From: Anthoceros angustus
Lineage: Eukaryota; Streptophyta; Anthocerotopsida; Anthocerotales; Anthocerotaceae
Reading direction: 5' to 3'
Assembly: GCA_010909165.1 (NCBI GenBank)
Contig: VJWM01000016.1
Coordinates: 62,001-126,000, forward strand
Length of the DNA: 64,000 nucleotides
In this document: positions 33,190-44,804 of the stretch, one piece after another
How positions within the stretch are numbered: position 1 is the first letter of the stretch
How the letters are laid out: each line of letters starts with the position of its first letter
Program-made: the position numbers and the translations under genes
Notes under the pieces: generated by a model
What the model saw: only the letters and a program-made list of their open reading frames with translations
Told to the model about the DNA's origin: nothing
Database searches by the model: none

Positions 33190-33290
33190 AACAGCTTTGA
33201 CCGAGTGGTTACGGCGCGTGTTGTTGTTGTGTGTCTGCTTACAACATGGGTCTGCTAGTGAGAGTTCGAATCTCTCAGGCTGCGTTCGTT
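33190..33290 (+). tRNA. tRNA-like sequence, probably a relic
   Basis: ACCGAGTGGTTACGG resembles the D arm/A box of a class II tRNA and GAGAGTTCGAATCTCTC is a perfect T arm/B box with a 5-bp stem. CAGCTT and AGGCTG can pair as an acceptor stem. The anticodon arm does not fold properly: a GTTGT/ACAAC stem leaves a 16-base loop. It may be a pseudogene or a SINE head. Confidence 0.3.
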
Positions 33291-34071
33291 CTCATGCTCA
33301 TGCTGCCCTTGTCCGGGTATTCATTAGCGCTGTCCTCACCATAAGTGATTTTGCGAGAGGTCCCCAGTTCTTTCTGGCTTGTCTTTAAACTTTCTTATGT
33401 GGGTAGTGTGCAGTGTTGCAAGCGATGTCAGGTTGCTTGAGAACCTGTCGAGACGCAGGACCGACCTAAGTACAGGATAAAAATCTATGTTGATCACACC
33501 AGGCTTACAAAAGGTGCTGAGCCTCCAGTTTGTAGCTTAGGCTCGGAAGCTGGTACAGCACTCATCTTTACTCCTCAGTCTAGTCTCGTTATGAAATTGT
33601 TCAAAGACTCTGTTGGAGCAACTCGCTGGACCATGGCTAGTCTCCACCCTGTACATGCTCATAGACGACACCTGCTATACCATGTCACTTGACTATGGTG
33701 AGAGAAAGTCACAATAGGAAAGGACATGGAGAGATGGAAGAAACTATACAGAGACGGAAGAAACTATCCAGAGATAGAAGAAACTCCGATTGGCGGCGGA
33801 AGACCCATGTAGAATATGGTAGCTTCCGGTTCTCAGCCTTTCCAACCGCTCACACTGCATGTCATTCTGGGTTGTGGATGACATGCCGCGTGAGCGGCGT
33901 CCTATCCTCAGCGTCTCCAGCGTGGGCGAAAGATCCATTCAAAGGCACGAGGGCCCCGTTCCCTCTCACCGCATTATGCTGTTTTCGGCTTGCAGTCTCC
34001 GCGGGTTATTAGCAGCCTCTGCCGGACTGTCGCCCGCCATGGCCATAATGTACATCACGGTAATGGTGGAG
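33291..34071. other. Intergenic, no gene seen
   Basis: Purine-rich GAAGAAACT units occur around 33735-33790. No domain in the short frames. Confidence 0.5.
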
Positions 34072-35971
34072 TCATGGTAAGGATTGAGAAGAGCTTTGAA
34101 GCTGGGTCCGATTTGGATGTTTCCTTTCCCTGAGCCTGGCATGCAAGGGATTGAGCATTTTCACGGTGAAGAGGGTGGTGTGGGTCATGTCCACGACTTG
34201 GCCGTCTTTGGCAGGAAGCCATTGGAACGCCTGCACCAGCCTACCAATGGTCAGCTGTGCTTGCAGCAAGGCGACGCTGAAGCCGGGGCAAATTCTCCTT
34301 CCAGCGCCGAAGGGGACCATTGTGAACCTGGAACCTCGTCTTCCAGTCACGTCCACGTCCCAGCCTTGCAAAAATCTCTCCGGATCGAACACCTCCGGAT
34401 CCTCCCACATCTCCTTGTCCACCGAAATTGCGTGGAGGCAGACGAGGATTTCCGCATTCTTGGGCACACGGTACTCGCCCAAGGTGGCGTCTCTCAGTGC
34501 GGCATGCGGCAATGTGAAGTAGGACGGGGAATGGAGCCGGAGCGTCTCCAGCACCACAGCCCGCAGATAGGGCAGGTGCGGCAAATGGCACTTGGACACG
34601 GGAGCGTCCCCGCACACATCCCAGATTTCCTGGGCCAGCCGGGTCTGCATTGCGGGATTCCTCACCATCTCGGCCATGGCGAACTCCATGGTGATGGCCG
34701 TCGTGTCGCTGCCCGCGTTGAGGACCTCGTTGCACAGAAGCATGATGTCGGTGTCGTCCGCGATGTCCATCTCTCCCCGCTCCTGCGCTGCCAGGAGGGT
34801 GTCCACGTAGTCGCGATCGGAGTCCTCCACCGCCGCAAGGCCCGCGGAAAGCCTCCTCCGCTGCCTGTGCTGCTCGATGATGGGCAGCATGATCTGGGAC
34901 ACCTTGGCCCTCACTCGTTTGCATCGCCTGTAATGCGAGGGGTTGACGAAAAGGTGAAGCAAGGGAAGGTAGTCCCCCATGTTGGGCCCTGCCACCTTCA
35001 GCGTCTCCTTCAACGTCTCTCTGAACACGATCACCTCCTCGTCCTCGAATGTCTGCATGAAGTTCACAACGGAGTCATCATCAGTTGGTTCACTCCTGAC
35101 GATACGATGGTGATGGATTACCGAGAGTTTGAGATCGACGAATTCTCGGTCAGGAAGTCGAGATTACCTTGCCGAAGCAGACGTGGAGGAGAATTCTGAA
35201 GCTGACGATCAACAGGTTGTCCATGACCGGCACAGCCTCTTCAGGCCTTTCCACAGCGTGCGTCCTCAGCTTCCGCACCATATCCTCGATCTGAGCGTGT
35301 CTGACGGGAGCGCAGTCGGCCACTTTGGCGGGGCTCAGCACCGAGCTGACGAGGCTCCTTCTCAGCGCTCTCCACCTCGGCCCGTAGGGCGATGTGTTGA
35401 TATTCCGATGATTATTTGTCAGGAAAATCCTGGATCTCCGATGCGGCCTCGACGCAAACAGGGAGCCCTCCTTGAGCAGAACGTCCCTGGCCTCTGCAGC
35501 CCCGGTGACGATGATGGTGGGCACGAAACCGAGCCAGACAGTGAAGACGGGGCCGTATTGTCTGGACCACCTCTCCACGTGGGCACTCTCGTTCGGGTTT
35601 CCTTCGTACAGACTGCCGAAGAGAAAGTGGCCCTTGGGCCCTGGCGGCAGTGCCCGGCGCCGGAGCCCTTGCGGCTTCCAGAAGGGCCACACAGAATTCA
35701 TGAAATGCAAGACCAACAGGCCTAGGGCGGCAGTCAGACAAACCAGGAGGGCGGAGGCCCATGGTGCCCTGGCCATGGCAGGGCTGTGCACAAGTCCAGC
35801 GGCTCTCGCAGTCAGCAGAAAGGCATTCCCACGGCCGATGTCAGCAAACATGGCTGAAACATTGGCGGCCACCATGCGAGAAGCATTTCCCTCAACACCA
35901 GTGCTGCACAACAGCAACCCTGCCAAGTCCATCGTACCAGAGGGCAGCCTGTATGCAAGCTCCGACGTCAT
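34072..35971 (-). CDS. Cytochrome P450, CYP71 clan (CYP77/CYP89-like), copy 1
   Basis: Two exons, 35971-35168 and 35052-34072, intron 115 bp, 594 residues. Motifs in order: membrane anchor, PPGPKG hinge, FASRPH and NINTSPYGPRWRALRR (C helix), an I-helix with NAGSDTT, E-x2-R in ETLRLHSP, PERF and the haem loop PFGAGRRICPG. All catalytic residues are present, so it should be an active ER monooxygenase; the substrate is unknown. The usual start would be the Met at 35776 before the anchor. The frame stays open 65 codons further to a Met at 35971, and that leader is conserved in copy 2. The NINTSPYGP block resembles CYP77 and CYP89. Tandem duplicate of the gene at 41.8-43.7 kb. Confidence 0.9.
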
Positions 35972-36359
35972 GATTGCACTCGTATCCTAACGCATAACTC
36001 GACAGCAGGCGCAGCGGATATGGAACGGCCTCCTTCACATCAGCGTCAGCTTCGGAGTCGCAACAGAGAAGCTCTGACATTCGGAGCTTTATGGATAGTA
36101 TGCCTTTGCGAGCTGTACATGTGCCGAATGCGGCGCTTCCGGGCATTCGTGCTCACCCGACCCCGGACCCCCAAAAATACGAATCAACTCTTCCCATATA
36201 CTGTAGATGAGGATCTTCAATGCCCTCTCTCCCGCGTCTCTGCCTCTCTCTCAGCGTAGAGCCGTGGAGTCTCCATGTCTCCAGGTCTACAGGTGCGCCT
36301 TCCACAACAAGGCAAGTGGGCAAGACACCTTTCGAGTGGATCCGGTGGGTGTCTGTGCG
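35972..36359. other. Upstream region of P450 copy 1
   Basis: Partly similar to the region upstream of copy 2: AAAAATACGAATCA against AAAAAATACGATTCA, and TGCCCTCTCTCCC in both. The promoter was therefore duplicated with the gene. Confidence 0.5.
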
Positions 36360-36670
36360 GACTCCTCTACTTGGTCCTGTAACCACGGCCCGCATACAAA
36401 TGGTCGCTTTTGTTCGCAAGAAATGACCGACATCTTGCCAGTTTTGCGTTTTGTCATGACCTACGGTGGGCACTGGATTCGACCATGGCTACGGATAGGG
36501 CAGCTTTTCGAGGAAACTGGGTTTTGGGCAACCACATGTCCACATGTCCACACATGTCCACAAATTCAACCTTAGTGGACATGTGGATCCTTTTGCGACC
36601 GAAGTCCAACACATTTTATACCGTTTTCATAACGGTCGTTGTAAGATTTGTGCTATAAAAACCTTTTCTT
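36360..36670. repeat. Dispersed repeat D, unexpanded copy
   Basis: Aligns with 40230-40850: CGCTTTTGTTC, TGACCTACG, GGATTCGAC, TTTTGGGCAA, AACACATTTTA and TTGTAA-ATTT in order. It has a single TGTGGATCCTTTTGCGACCG unit where the other copy has five. Confidence 0.75.
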
Positions 36671-37163
36671 AAACATCATTGTAATTATTTTAAATATATT
36701 CATACTTGTATTTTATATGATATATATACATTTCTTATGGATCTCATTACAAGGCATTTTTTTACAACCAGCTAATCATGGTCATAAAATTGAGGTTAAG
36801 TACTCAGATATACTAACCATGGTTATATTAACTATAATTTAATGACTCTAGATACATAATTAGGTTTTGTTGACCACATTATAACTATAAATATTTAATA
36901 ATAATTAGTTAATGTGATACTTGGTTTAAAACTAAAATTTCAATATTTTTTTAAAAGATTTAAATATTGTAAATAAAAACCATTGTAAATAATTTCTTGT
37001 AACCTATTTAGGGTTCAATATTTTATTATATTATTTTTAAATTTTATAAAACCTTATAAAATTTTATAGAATATTTAACTAGTTTCAATTAAGTTCAATA
37101 TAATATAACTCTGTTGGAAAATGTGTCATCCATCATTACATCTATCATATGTCAATAAATGTG
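36671..37163. other. AT-rich, no gene
   Basis: Strongly AT-rich. A GTGTCATCCA-TCATTACATCTATCAT block is doubled near 37120-37190. Confidence 0.6.
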
Positions 37164-37460
37164 TCATCCAATCATTACATCTATCATTACATTTAGCACA
37201 AAGCAATATGATATGATTACGATCACCAGGGTTTGCACACCCTTAACATGCAAGTCCTTTTCTAGTTTTCTAGGAACAAATGCAAACAAATCTATTGTTG
37301 AATTCAAATATGGTAAGTGACAAGAAGCACAATTCTTCCAAACATGTCCTTCCATCGCTTCCTTCCAACAACAATACTCCACAAGGTTTAATTTGTTTCA
37401 CTCTCAATATTACTCTGCTAACACGAGCATCAATTGTTGTGATTGTCCTTCTTTGCAAAT
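37164..37460 (-). pseudogene. Retroelement C-terminal fragment, diverged copy
   Basis: Minus-strand pieces in two frames (TTIDARVSRVILRVKQIK, then CGVLLLEGSDGRT, then NCASCHLPYLNSTIDL with AFVP) match the segment just upstream of the PHD finger at 38.1-38.5 kb. Frames are broken. Confidence 0.5.
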
Positions 37461-37699
37461 GAACATAATCACCAACTTCAAATTTCCTAGTTTTGGTTTG
37501 AAATGACCACTTCTTCTATTTTTGTATCTTGATTCATCTCTGTGTTGAGCAATTAATAAATTGTCCATAGCCATAGGCATAATTTTCTGAATAATTTCCG
37601 TGATTTGAAGAGTCTTCCTTCTAAATATCTTATATCAAAGCCTCTCATGTATATATTTTATTTATATTCGTATATAGGTCTAGTGGGGAGGCCAGCCCC

Positions 37700-38045
37700 T
37701 ATTGATATATATGCACATGCTTTCCCTTCTGCATTTCCTCTCCATCGTATGCAGCAAAACTACTCAACATCATCCACTCTTAATGGTGGTTCACAACATG
37801 CAAGATCGACAAGGGAACCAAACTTACTTGGTCCTCTATCTTGTATGGCTGAGTGAATTAACACTCATCCAATGCTTTCCTTAGTGCATTTTTTCTTCAT
37901 CGTATAGAATAAGGCTACTCGTCATCATCCACTCTTAATGGTGGTTCATAATATATAAGATCGATAAGGGTTCAACAAAAGTTACTTGGCCCTCTACCTT
38001 GTATGCATGAAAATATTTTATTACACTTGTTAAATGGGTCTCACT
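37700..38045 (-). repeat. Two related LTR-like blocks
   Basis: 37715-37855 and 37885-38010 share ATGCTTTCC, CATCGTAT, CATCATCCACTCTTAATGG and TACTTGGTCCTCTA/TACTTGGCCCTCTA. The second block directly follows a polypurine tract on the minus strand, so these are probably pieces of 3' LTRs from two old elements. Confidence 0.4.
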
Positions 38046-38064
38046 TCTCCCCCCCTTAATCTGG
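38046..38064 (-). other. Polypurine tract of a decayed retroelement
   Basis: The minus strand reads AGATTAAGGGGGGGAGAAG, a typical PPT, downstream of the PHD-finger frame and before the LTR-like block. Confidence 0.45.
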
Positions 38065-38138
38065 GGCTCAACTTTTGTTGACAAGCTAGATTAATTAAAC
38101 TCTTTATACAACATTACATACATCTTCAAAGTCTTTCA

Positions 38139-38489
38139 TTACTTTTTATCAATTGTAATATACATTGGACAAAAGTACGGCCTATCAGGCAGTGCATCCA
38201 ATTGAGGTTCCAGGCAATAGATATGCCAACCATCATTGCACCTATCACACAACAACATGCAATGTTCATTACCAAGACCTCCACATGCTATATAGGCAAA
38301 TGCCTTTTTGGGCACAAACGCATGCAAGTCAATCGTTGGGTCCAAATGTGGCAAATGGTATGGGGCACAATTTTTCATGTGTTCCAAACGCATCGTGCCA
38401 TCTCTTCCCTCCAGCTCTAAAATTCCACTTCCCTTTATGTTCTTCACCCTTAATATTACCCTACTCGCACTTATGTCAATTGTAGCCAT
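38139..38489 (-). pseudogene. PHD-finger C-terminus of a decayed retroelement
   Basis: 116-codon minus frame. It begins MATIDISASRVILRV and passes NCAPYHLPHLDPTIDL, then reads CGGLGNEHCMLLCDRCNDG followed by WHIYCLEP and PDRPYFCP. The last part is a PHD zinc finger with at least one Cys position missing at each end. This combination occurs at the end of some plant and algal gypsy polyproteins, where the finger may read histone marks during targeting. The nearby PPT and LTR-like DNA support a retroelement origin rather than a host gene. Confidence 0.55.
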
Positions 38490-39696
38490 AGTCTTCTATG
38501 AAGACAACTTTAGCAGATCAACCAATTTGATCGCAAAAGAACGTGTTCGTGTCAACTACGCAATATCTGTCCTAAAAGCACCCTTCAGGCTATTCTCGAG
38601 CACACAACCTATCTGACTCACTGTAGTCAAGTTTCAACGATGGTGGTTCACTTCTGTACAACCACTGTGCCTCGTTCTGAGGATAAAGTGGCTCAAAACC
38701 CCAAAGCCACCTTGGTTGTTCACCAGTATTTTTGTATAGTCTTCGCCTCCGAGTTTCCGCTGTTTCAACACGGCGCACAACAACAGACCATGGCACACTT
38801 CACTCGGGCAACACTCAACCCACTCTTTCTATGCATCCTCTTCTCTTCATACATTCGTTTTCTCTTTCTCTCCATCCCCTCTCTTGTTAGAATAGTTTAC
38901 ACACAAATGTACACAGTTCAGCCTACAAAGATTTAGGGTCACAAGGGTAGCTAGCCCACGCTCTTAAGTTTCTCGAATTCTGCGGTTTGCCTTAATCATG
39001 CGTGACAAACGGCTCTCACTGTATTGTATGGGCAACGGCTTTTCTCTTTAAGGTTCGCCACAGCCTTATCACCTCCTTAGCCTACACATGTACAAATTTA
39101 GCGGAGCCTGAAATTGCACCCCATAAAATTGCACAATGAAAACGGTCGTTTTGAACTGCAAATTGCACCCCAGAAAATCCACACTCAAAATGGCCGTTTT
39201 GAAGAGTTGAGGTCTTATTTACACGTATATAACCCTACTTGACTTCAAGCAATATTAGATTTTGAAGGTTTAGGGTAATAAGGTCATTCTCAAACCCTAA
39301 ACCATTTTAGAGTTTGGTATATACAGAAACAGCATGATACCTCCTCAGAGCGTAGATAATTACAGCTGCATCATACTTTGCAAGCAACACACAGCTTATG
39401 TTTTCGTCAATATACTCCGAACCCAAGGAACTTGTGGAATCTAGTAAAATAGAAGGAACTTTTCTGTGTTGTTTTGCTATGTAGTGGAACTTTATTTTAT
39501 GAACAACAAGATTATTACAAGACACGACACTAGGCCTCCAAGTAGCTGGCAGTGTAGTAACCGCTCTACTGCTCAATTGATTACTCTCAAAAAGAGTACA
39601 CACAAGAGTCTGGCCATCTACACGTACACCTAGCTCTGGCAATTAGACTCCAGGCGCATGTTATTTTACTTATGCCATGCGAGACGTAACGCGGAG
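38490..39696. other. No gene recognised
   Basis: Mixed low-GC DNA. Around 39120-39200 a phrase AAATTGCACCCC-AAAA with GGCCGTTTTGAA occurs twice in imperfect form. Confidence 0.5.
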
Positions 39697-39966
39697 TCAG
39701 GGCTTAGGCTCCAAGGGGTCAGGCTCCAAGGGTTCGGCCTCCAAGAGTTTGGGCTCTAGATGTCGTGCTCCCAAGCATCTGCTCTGGGCTCCCAGGGGTT
39801 AGGCTCCTAAGAGCCGGGTTCCTAGGGATCGGGCTCCCAGGGGCCGGGCTCCCAGGGGCCGGGGCTCCCAGGGGCCGGGCTCTCAGGGGCCGGGCTCCCA
39901 GGGGCCGGGCTCCCAGGGGCCGGGCTCCCAGGGGCCAGGCTCCCAGGGGTCAGGCTCCCATGGGTG
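39697..39966. repeat. 15-bp minisatellite (GGGCTCCCAGGGGCC)
   Basis: About 16-18 units. They are diverged at the left edge (GGCTCCAAGGGGTCA) and almost perfect at 39826-39945. The open frame across it (Arg-Gly-Arg-Ala-Pro repeats) is a by-product of a period divisible by three. Confidence 0.95.
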
Positions 39967-40229
39967 GAGTGCCCTTGAATGTGCCCCTTTGAACGTGGAA
40001 CTCTCGTGCGACGTATGGACCCAACAGATAGTGGATCTCTTCCCCTATTGCTAATTCAAGTCCCTTGAATCATATGCAGTGTAGAGGCCTTGGGCTTTAC
40101 TAACCTTCCTCTTGCCATCTCTTTGGTGGCCTCGCTTGTGAGGTTTTGTAGTCACGGATTTGCTGGATTTGCATTTTGCTCTACTTGGTGCAGTATCCAC
40201 GACCTGGGTTTGGCTATACACTCGCATGC

Positions 40230-40860
40230 TCATACTTGGCCGCTTTTGTTCCGCAAGTAATGACTGACATTGGCAGTTTTCATTCAGTCATGACCTACGA
40301 TGCTCAGTGGATTCGACAATGGGCTAGGGGAAGTCACGGTACGTAGACGACTTTTAGGGCGGCTTGGCACTGGTCACCCGACGACCAAATACATAGGCCA
40401 GTTTTGGCCGTGTCAGGAAATAGATGGGCAAGTCGCAATAAATAAATTTTGTAGCATGCTCAAGGAAACTTAGTTTTGGGCAAGTTCAGTGACCATCAAG
40501 CCCAACCTTATTGGATATGTAGATTCTTTTGTGATTGGAGTTCACTCGATTGGATTATATGAGGATTCTTTTGCAATCGAAGTTCACTCAAGTAGATTAT
40601 ATGTGGATTCTTTTGCAATCAGAGTTCACTCAAGTGGATTATATGTGGATTCTTTTGCAATCGGAGTTCACTCAAGTGGATTATATATGGATTCTTTTGC
40701 AATCGGAGTTCACTCAAGTCCATTATATGTGGATTTTTTTTGCAATTGGAGATAACTCAAGTGGATTACAACACATTTTACATTGTTTTTATAATAGTCA
40801 TTGTAAAATTTATGTGATAAAAAAATTGTTTTAAAAATCGTTGTATTTTTCTCAAATACA
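40230..40860. repeat. Dispersed repeat D with 42-bp minisatellite
   Basis: Flanks match 36360-36670. Between 40537 and 40760 the 42-bp unit AGTTCACTCAAGT, then GGATTATATGTGGATTC, then TTTTGCAATCGG occurs five times. Two reading frames stay open through it, as expected of a 42-bp (14-codon) period. Confidence 0.9.
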
Positions 40861-40934
40861 TCTGTACTTGGTACATATGGTATTTTGTATGATGTACATG
40901 TTTTTTATATGGAGTCTTCTTCAAGGGTAACCAT

Positions 40935-41290
40935 TACCTATCAAATACATTACAACGCAATATAACAACAAAGCATTTACAATGCAACTTTACAACAAGA
41001 CACTTAATGAGAACGTTACAAGGCATTTATCACATGACTTTTGAATACGAAATCTATTACATGACTTTACAATAGGATATGACTACTAGGTTCATAACAT
41101 GATATAACTATTACTTTTACAACAAGATATTACTACTTCGTTTACAACAAGATATTATTTTTATGTTTACAACAGGATATTACTACTAGGTTTACAATAT
41201 GATATTACTATGTGGTTTACAATAGGATATTACTACGTGGTTTACAACTGTAAAATTACCTCTAGGTTTTTAACAGGATATTTACAACCT
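40935..41290. repeat. About 30-bp tandem repeat (GTTTACAACAGGATATTACTA)
   Basis: Eight or more diverged units of the form TTTACAAYADGATATTACTAC, best preserved at 41095-41260. Confidence 0.85.
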
Positions 41291-41845
41291 TGTATTCGCC
41301 TGGTTTAGCTTCTGAATAGAGTTCCCGGGGTCGAGTCAATACAACCTTATATTTGCCTAGTTTAGCTTATGAATAAAGTTCCCGAGGTCAAGGTCTAGGG
41401 TTCCGATGTTCCATGTTGATCAAATATTCACCGCAATTCTAGACGCTTATTCCTAGGGTTCCCGGGATCGAGATCCCCAGTTCCGATGTTCCATGTGGAT
41501 CAAACATTCTAGATACTTGTTACTACCTCATGATAATATATAGTAATAATAGATGTTGTGAAGCACTAATAGGTAATATCCTATAAATTTGAAAAAAAAG
41601 ACATATAATATTATATTACTTAGATCATAACCTACTCCATAAGAGGAAAAACATTACTCACCCAAAAGTCCATGTTTGTTGTTTATACATTTTTATCACC
41701 TTTACAAGACCAATACATATGTACATCTAAGATAGACTTTCTAATTTTATGCTTCGATGTACGTATCGTCCTACATTCAAAATAGTGGGTGACGACATGA
41801 GACGTAAACAGGGGCATCATAATCAAGCATAGCTTCGAAGGCGGC
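41291..41845. other. Degenerate direct repeats, no gene
   Basis: AGTTCCCGGGGTCGAG, AGTTCCCGAGGTCAAG and GTTCCCGGGATCGAG, plus a doubled CCGATGTTCCATGT-GATCAAA block, show old tandem duplication at 41310-41515. Confidence 0.6.
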
Positions 41846-43720
41846 TCAACAGCGAAATCTCCTTTCCCTGACCCTGGCGTGCAAAGGGTTGAGCATTTTG
41901 ACAGTGAAGAGGGTGGTGTGGGTGATGTCCACTGCATGGCCATGTTTGGCAGGAAGCCACTGGAACGCCTGGACCAGTCTGCCTATTATCAGCTGCGCTT
42001 GCAGCAAGGCAAAGCTGATGCCAGGGCACATTCTCCTACCAGCGCCGAAGGGGATCATGCTGAGCTTGGACCCTCTGCTTCCAGTCAAGTCCACATCCCA
42101 ACCTTGCAAAAACCTGTCGGGATTGAACACGTCGGGATTCTCCCAGGTTTCCCTGTCCATGCCGATAGACTGGACGCAGACGAGGATCTCTGCATTCTTG
42201 GGCACATAGTAGTCGCCCAAGGTAGCGTCTCTCGATGCGGCATGTGGCAGTGTGAAGTAGGATGGAGAATGGAGCCGGAGCGTTTCCAGCACCACAGCCC
42301 GTAGGTAGGGCAGCTGCTGCACATGGGACTGAGACACAGGCGCGTCCCCGCACACGTTCCAGATTTCCTGGGCCAGCCGGGTCTGCATGGCGGGATTTCT
42401 CACCATCTCGGCCATGGCGAACTCCATGGTGATGGCCGTCGTGTCGTTGCCCGCATTCAGCACCTCGTTGCACAGAAGCATGATGTCGGTATCGTCCGCG
42501 ATGTCCATCTCTCCCCGCTCCTGCGCTGCCAGGAGAGAGTGCACGTAGTCCGAGTCCTCCACTGCAGCACGGCCCGCGGAAAGCCTCCTCCTCTGCCTGT
42601 GCTGCTCGATGATGGGCAGCATGATCTGGGCCACTTTGGCCCTCGCTTCTTTGCATCGCCTGTAATGCGAAGGGTTGAGGATGAGGTGAAGCAAGGGAAG
42701 GTAGTCCCCCAAGTTGGGCCCTGCCACCTTCAGAGTCTCCTTCATTGCTTCTCTGAAGACGATCACCTTCTCCTCCTCGAATGTCTGCATGAATTCAGTA
42801 ACGCACAGCAAACTCGGTCGGTGATATCATTGGTTTGTGAACTTCGTGAAATGCACATGATAAGCTCACGACATAGACCAATTGTGTGACAAAATTTCAG
42901 ATAGATTACGTACCTGACCAAAGCACACGTGGAGGAGAATGTTGAAGCTGACCACCAACAGGTTGTCGATGACAGGCACAGCCTCTTCAGGCCGTTCCAC
43001 AGCGTGCTTCCTCAGCTTCTGCACCATATCCTCGATGTGAGCGTGTCTAAACGGAGCGGACTTGGCCACTTTTGTGGGGCTAAGTGCCGAGCTGACGAGG
43101 TTCTTTTTCAGCGCTCTCCACCTCGGCCCGTATGGAGAGGTATTGATATTCCGATGATTATTGGTCAAGAAAATCCTGGATTTTCGATGCGGCCTAGAAG
43201 CAAAGAGGGAGCCCTCCTTCACCAAAACCTCCCTGGCCTCTGCTGCTCCGGTCACGATGATGGTGGGCACAAAGCCGAGCCAGACAGTGATGACGGGGCC
43301 GTAGTGTTTGGCCCATCTCTCCACAGCGGCACTCTCGTTCGGCTTTCGGTGGTACAGGCTGCCGAAGAGGAAATGGCCCTTGGGTCCTGGAGGCAAGTTT
43401 TGCCTGAACCCAAACTTCCAGAACGGAAACACAGAATTCATGAAATGCAAGACCAAAATGACGGCAGTCAAACCAACCAGCAAAGTGGAGGCCCATCGTG
43501 CACTGGCCATGGAAGAGCTGTGCACATGTCCAGCAGCATGTGCTGTCAGAAAAGCATTCTCATGGCTATTTCCAGCAAGCAGGCCTGAAGCATGCCGTGC
43601 AGACACGTTGCTCATCACCACCATGCGTGAGGCATTTCCATCAACACAAATGTTACAGGCCAGCAAACTGGTAAAGTCCATTCTATTAGAGGGCAGCCAG
43701 TCTACAAGCTCCATCGTCAT
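41846..43720 (-). CDS. Cytochrome P450, CYP71 clan (CYP77/CYP89-like), copy 2
   Basis: Exons 43720-42914 and 42784-41846, intron 129 bp at the same place and phase as copy 1, 581 residues. The frame shows PPGPKG, FASRPHRKSRIF, NINTSPYGPRWRALKK, NAGNDTT, ETLRLHSP, DRFLQGWD and PFGAGRRMCPG, so it appears functional. It differs from copy 1 by scattered substitutions and whole-codon indels, including two codons in the linker before DYV and five net codons in the N-terminal leader, a sign of selection on the frame. The conventional start would be the Met at 43510; the leader back to 43720 is conserved between copies. Substrate unknown. Confidence 0.9.
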
Positions 43721-44804
43721 GGTTGCACTTGTAACTTGTAACCTGTCGCTCAATTCTGTAATAGGAGGCCCAAGACGCAGATAGATTTCAGACAGACAGA
43801 CCTTATGGAATGACTCTTGGCATCCACTGACATCTGAACCAAAGTCTGTCACAATCGGAGCTTTATCGTCAGCGGTTGTGGGCCTGCAGATATTTGGTCT
43901 TGTAGGCCCCCGACTCCTGAGAGGCACACGTTCCTAATCGGTGTGTACCCCGACCTGCCCCCTTCCCAAAAAATACGATTCACGTCCTTCAACATCCAGC
44001 ATATGAGGCTGGAGCCTAGAGCACCGCTCCCTGAACCTCAAGATCATCTAACTGCCCTCTCTCCCTCTACTTTCGACTGGACCGCCAGCATCACCCAGCC
44101 GGCTACAAGAACCGCAGCAATCAGGTGCTCCCTGAAACCAAGCAAGCGGCAAAGGAAGGTGCACGTCCACAGTTGTCCACATATTACCGAAACTTCGAAA
44201 CCTGATTTTATTTCCAGGTAGGGTTTACTTTGCCTAGAAACAAACCCGTGAAACTGAAACAAAAGCTCTGGCACACTGGCACAGGTATCTTGAACAGTTA
44301 TCAGACTAGGCATATGTTACCTGCAGACAGAAACAGCAGAATCTTCAGGGACCATGCTCCTGCGGCAAATCATGCCCATCATTCGAGGATTCAGGGTTCG
44401 AGGGAATCCACCAAATCCTCCCTGGCTAGCAAGCATCTGTGGCAGGCTCCTGTCTGCTTAAGGAAATTAATATTGCTACAGCTCTTGGTAGTTTCACCTG
44501 CACTCTGAATTTCTGATCACCTGTTTTTGATTGTTTGTGCTCTTTACGATTGATCCGAAAACGTATCGTTGTTAACGACGGCTAAGCGTAATGCTCGGGA
44601 AACCAGGGCCAAGTCTAACACGGATTCAGGTCACCAAACATCCTAAGCTAGCTGTCCTTGGCTCGAATTGCTGCTGGAAGTTCGATGAGAATCGAAAGCC
44701 CTCAGGCTGTGAAAAGTTTTGTTTGAAGTCAATGTTTGTGATGCGAGTCCGATTGCTGGAGATGAGAAACAAGGCTTTTGTCCGACCTCGATGGATCACT
44801 CAAA
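43721..44804. other. Upstream region of P450 copy 2, no other gene
   Basis: The first 350 bp share short blocks with the region upstream of copy 1. The ORF extends to 43927 but the copies stop matching before that point. The rest shows nothing supported. Confidence 0.4.

Noticed and set aside
38139-38489. Host PHD-finger chromatin gene
   Set aside because: The N-terminal block, PPT and LTR-like neighbours, and a decayed second copy, fit a retroelement better.
39765-39992. Arg-Gly-Arg-Ala-Pro repeat protein
   Set aside because: By-product of a 15-bp minisatellite; no signal peptide or flanking coding sequence.
40489-40755. 88-residue protein with 14-residue repeats
   Set aside because: A 42-bp minisatellite keeps two frames open at once; the sister repeat at 36.5 kb has no such frame.
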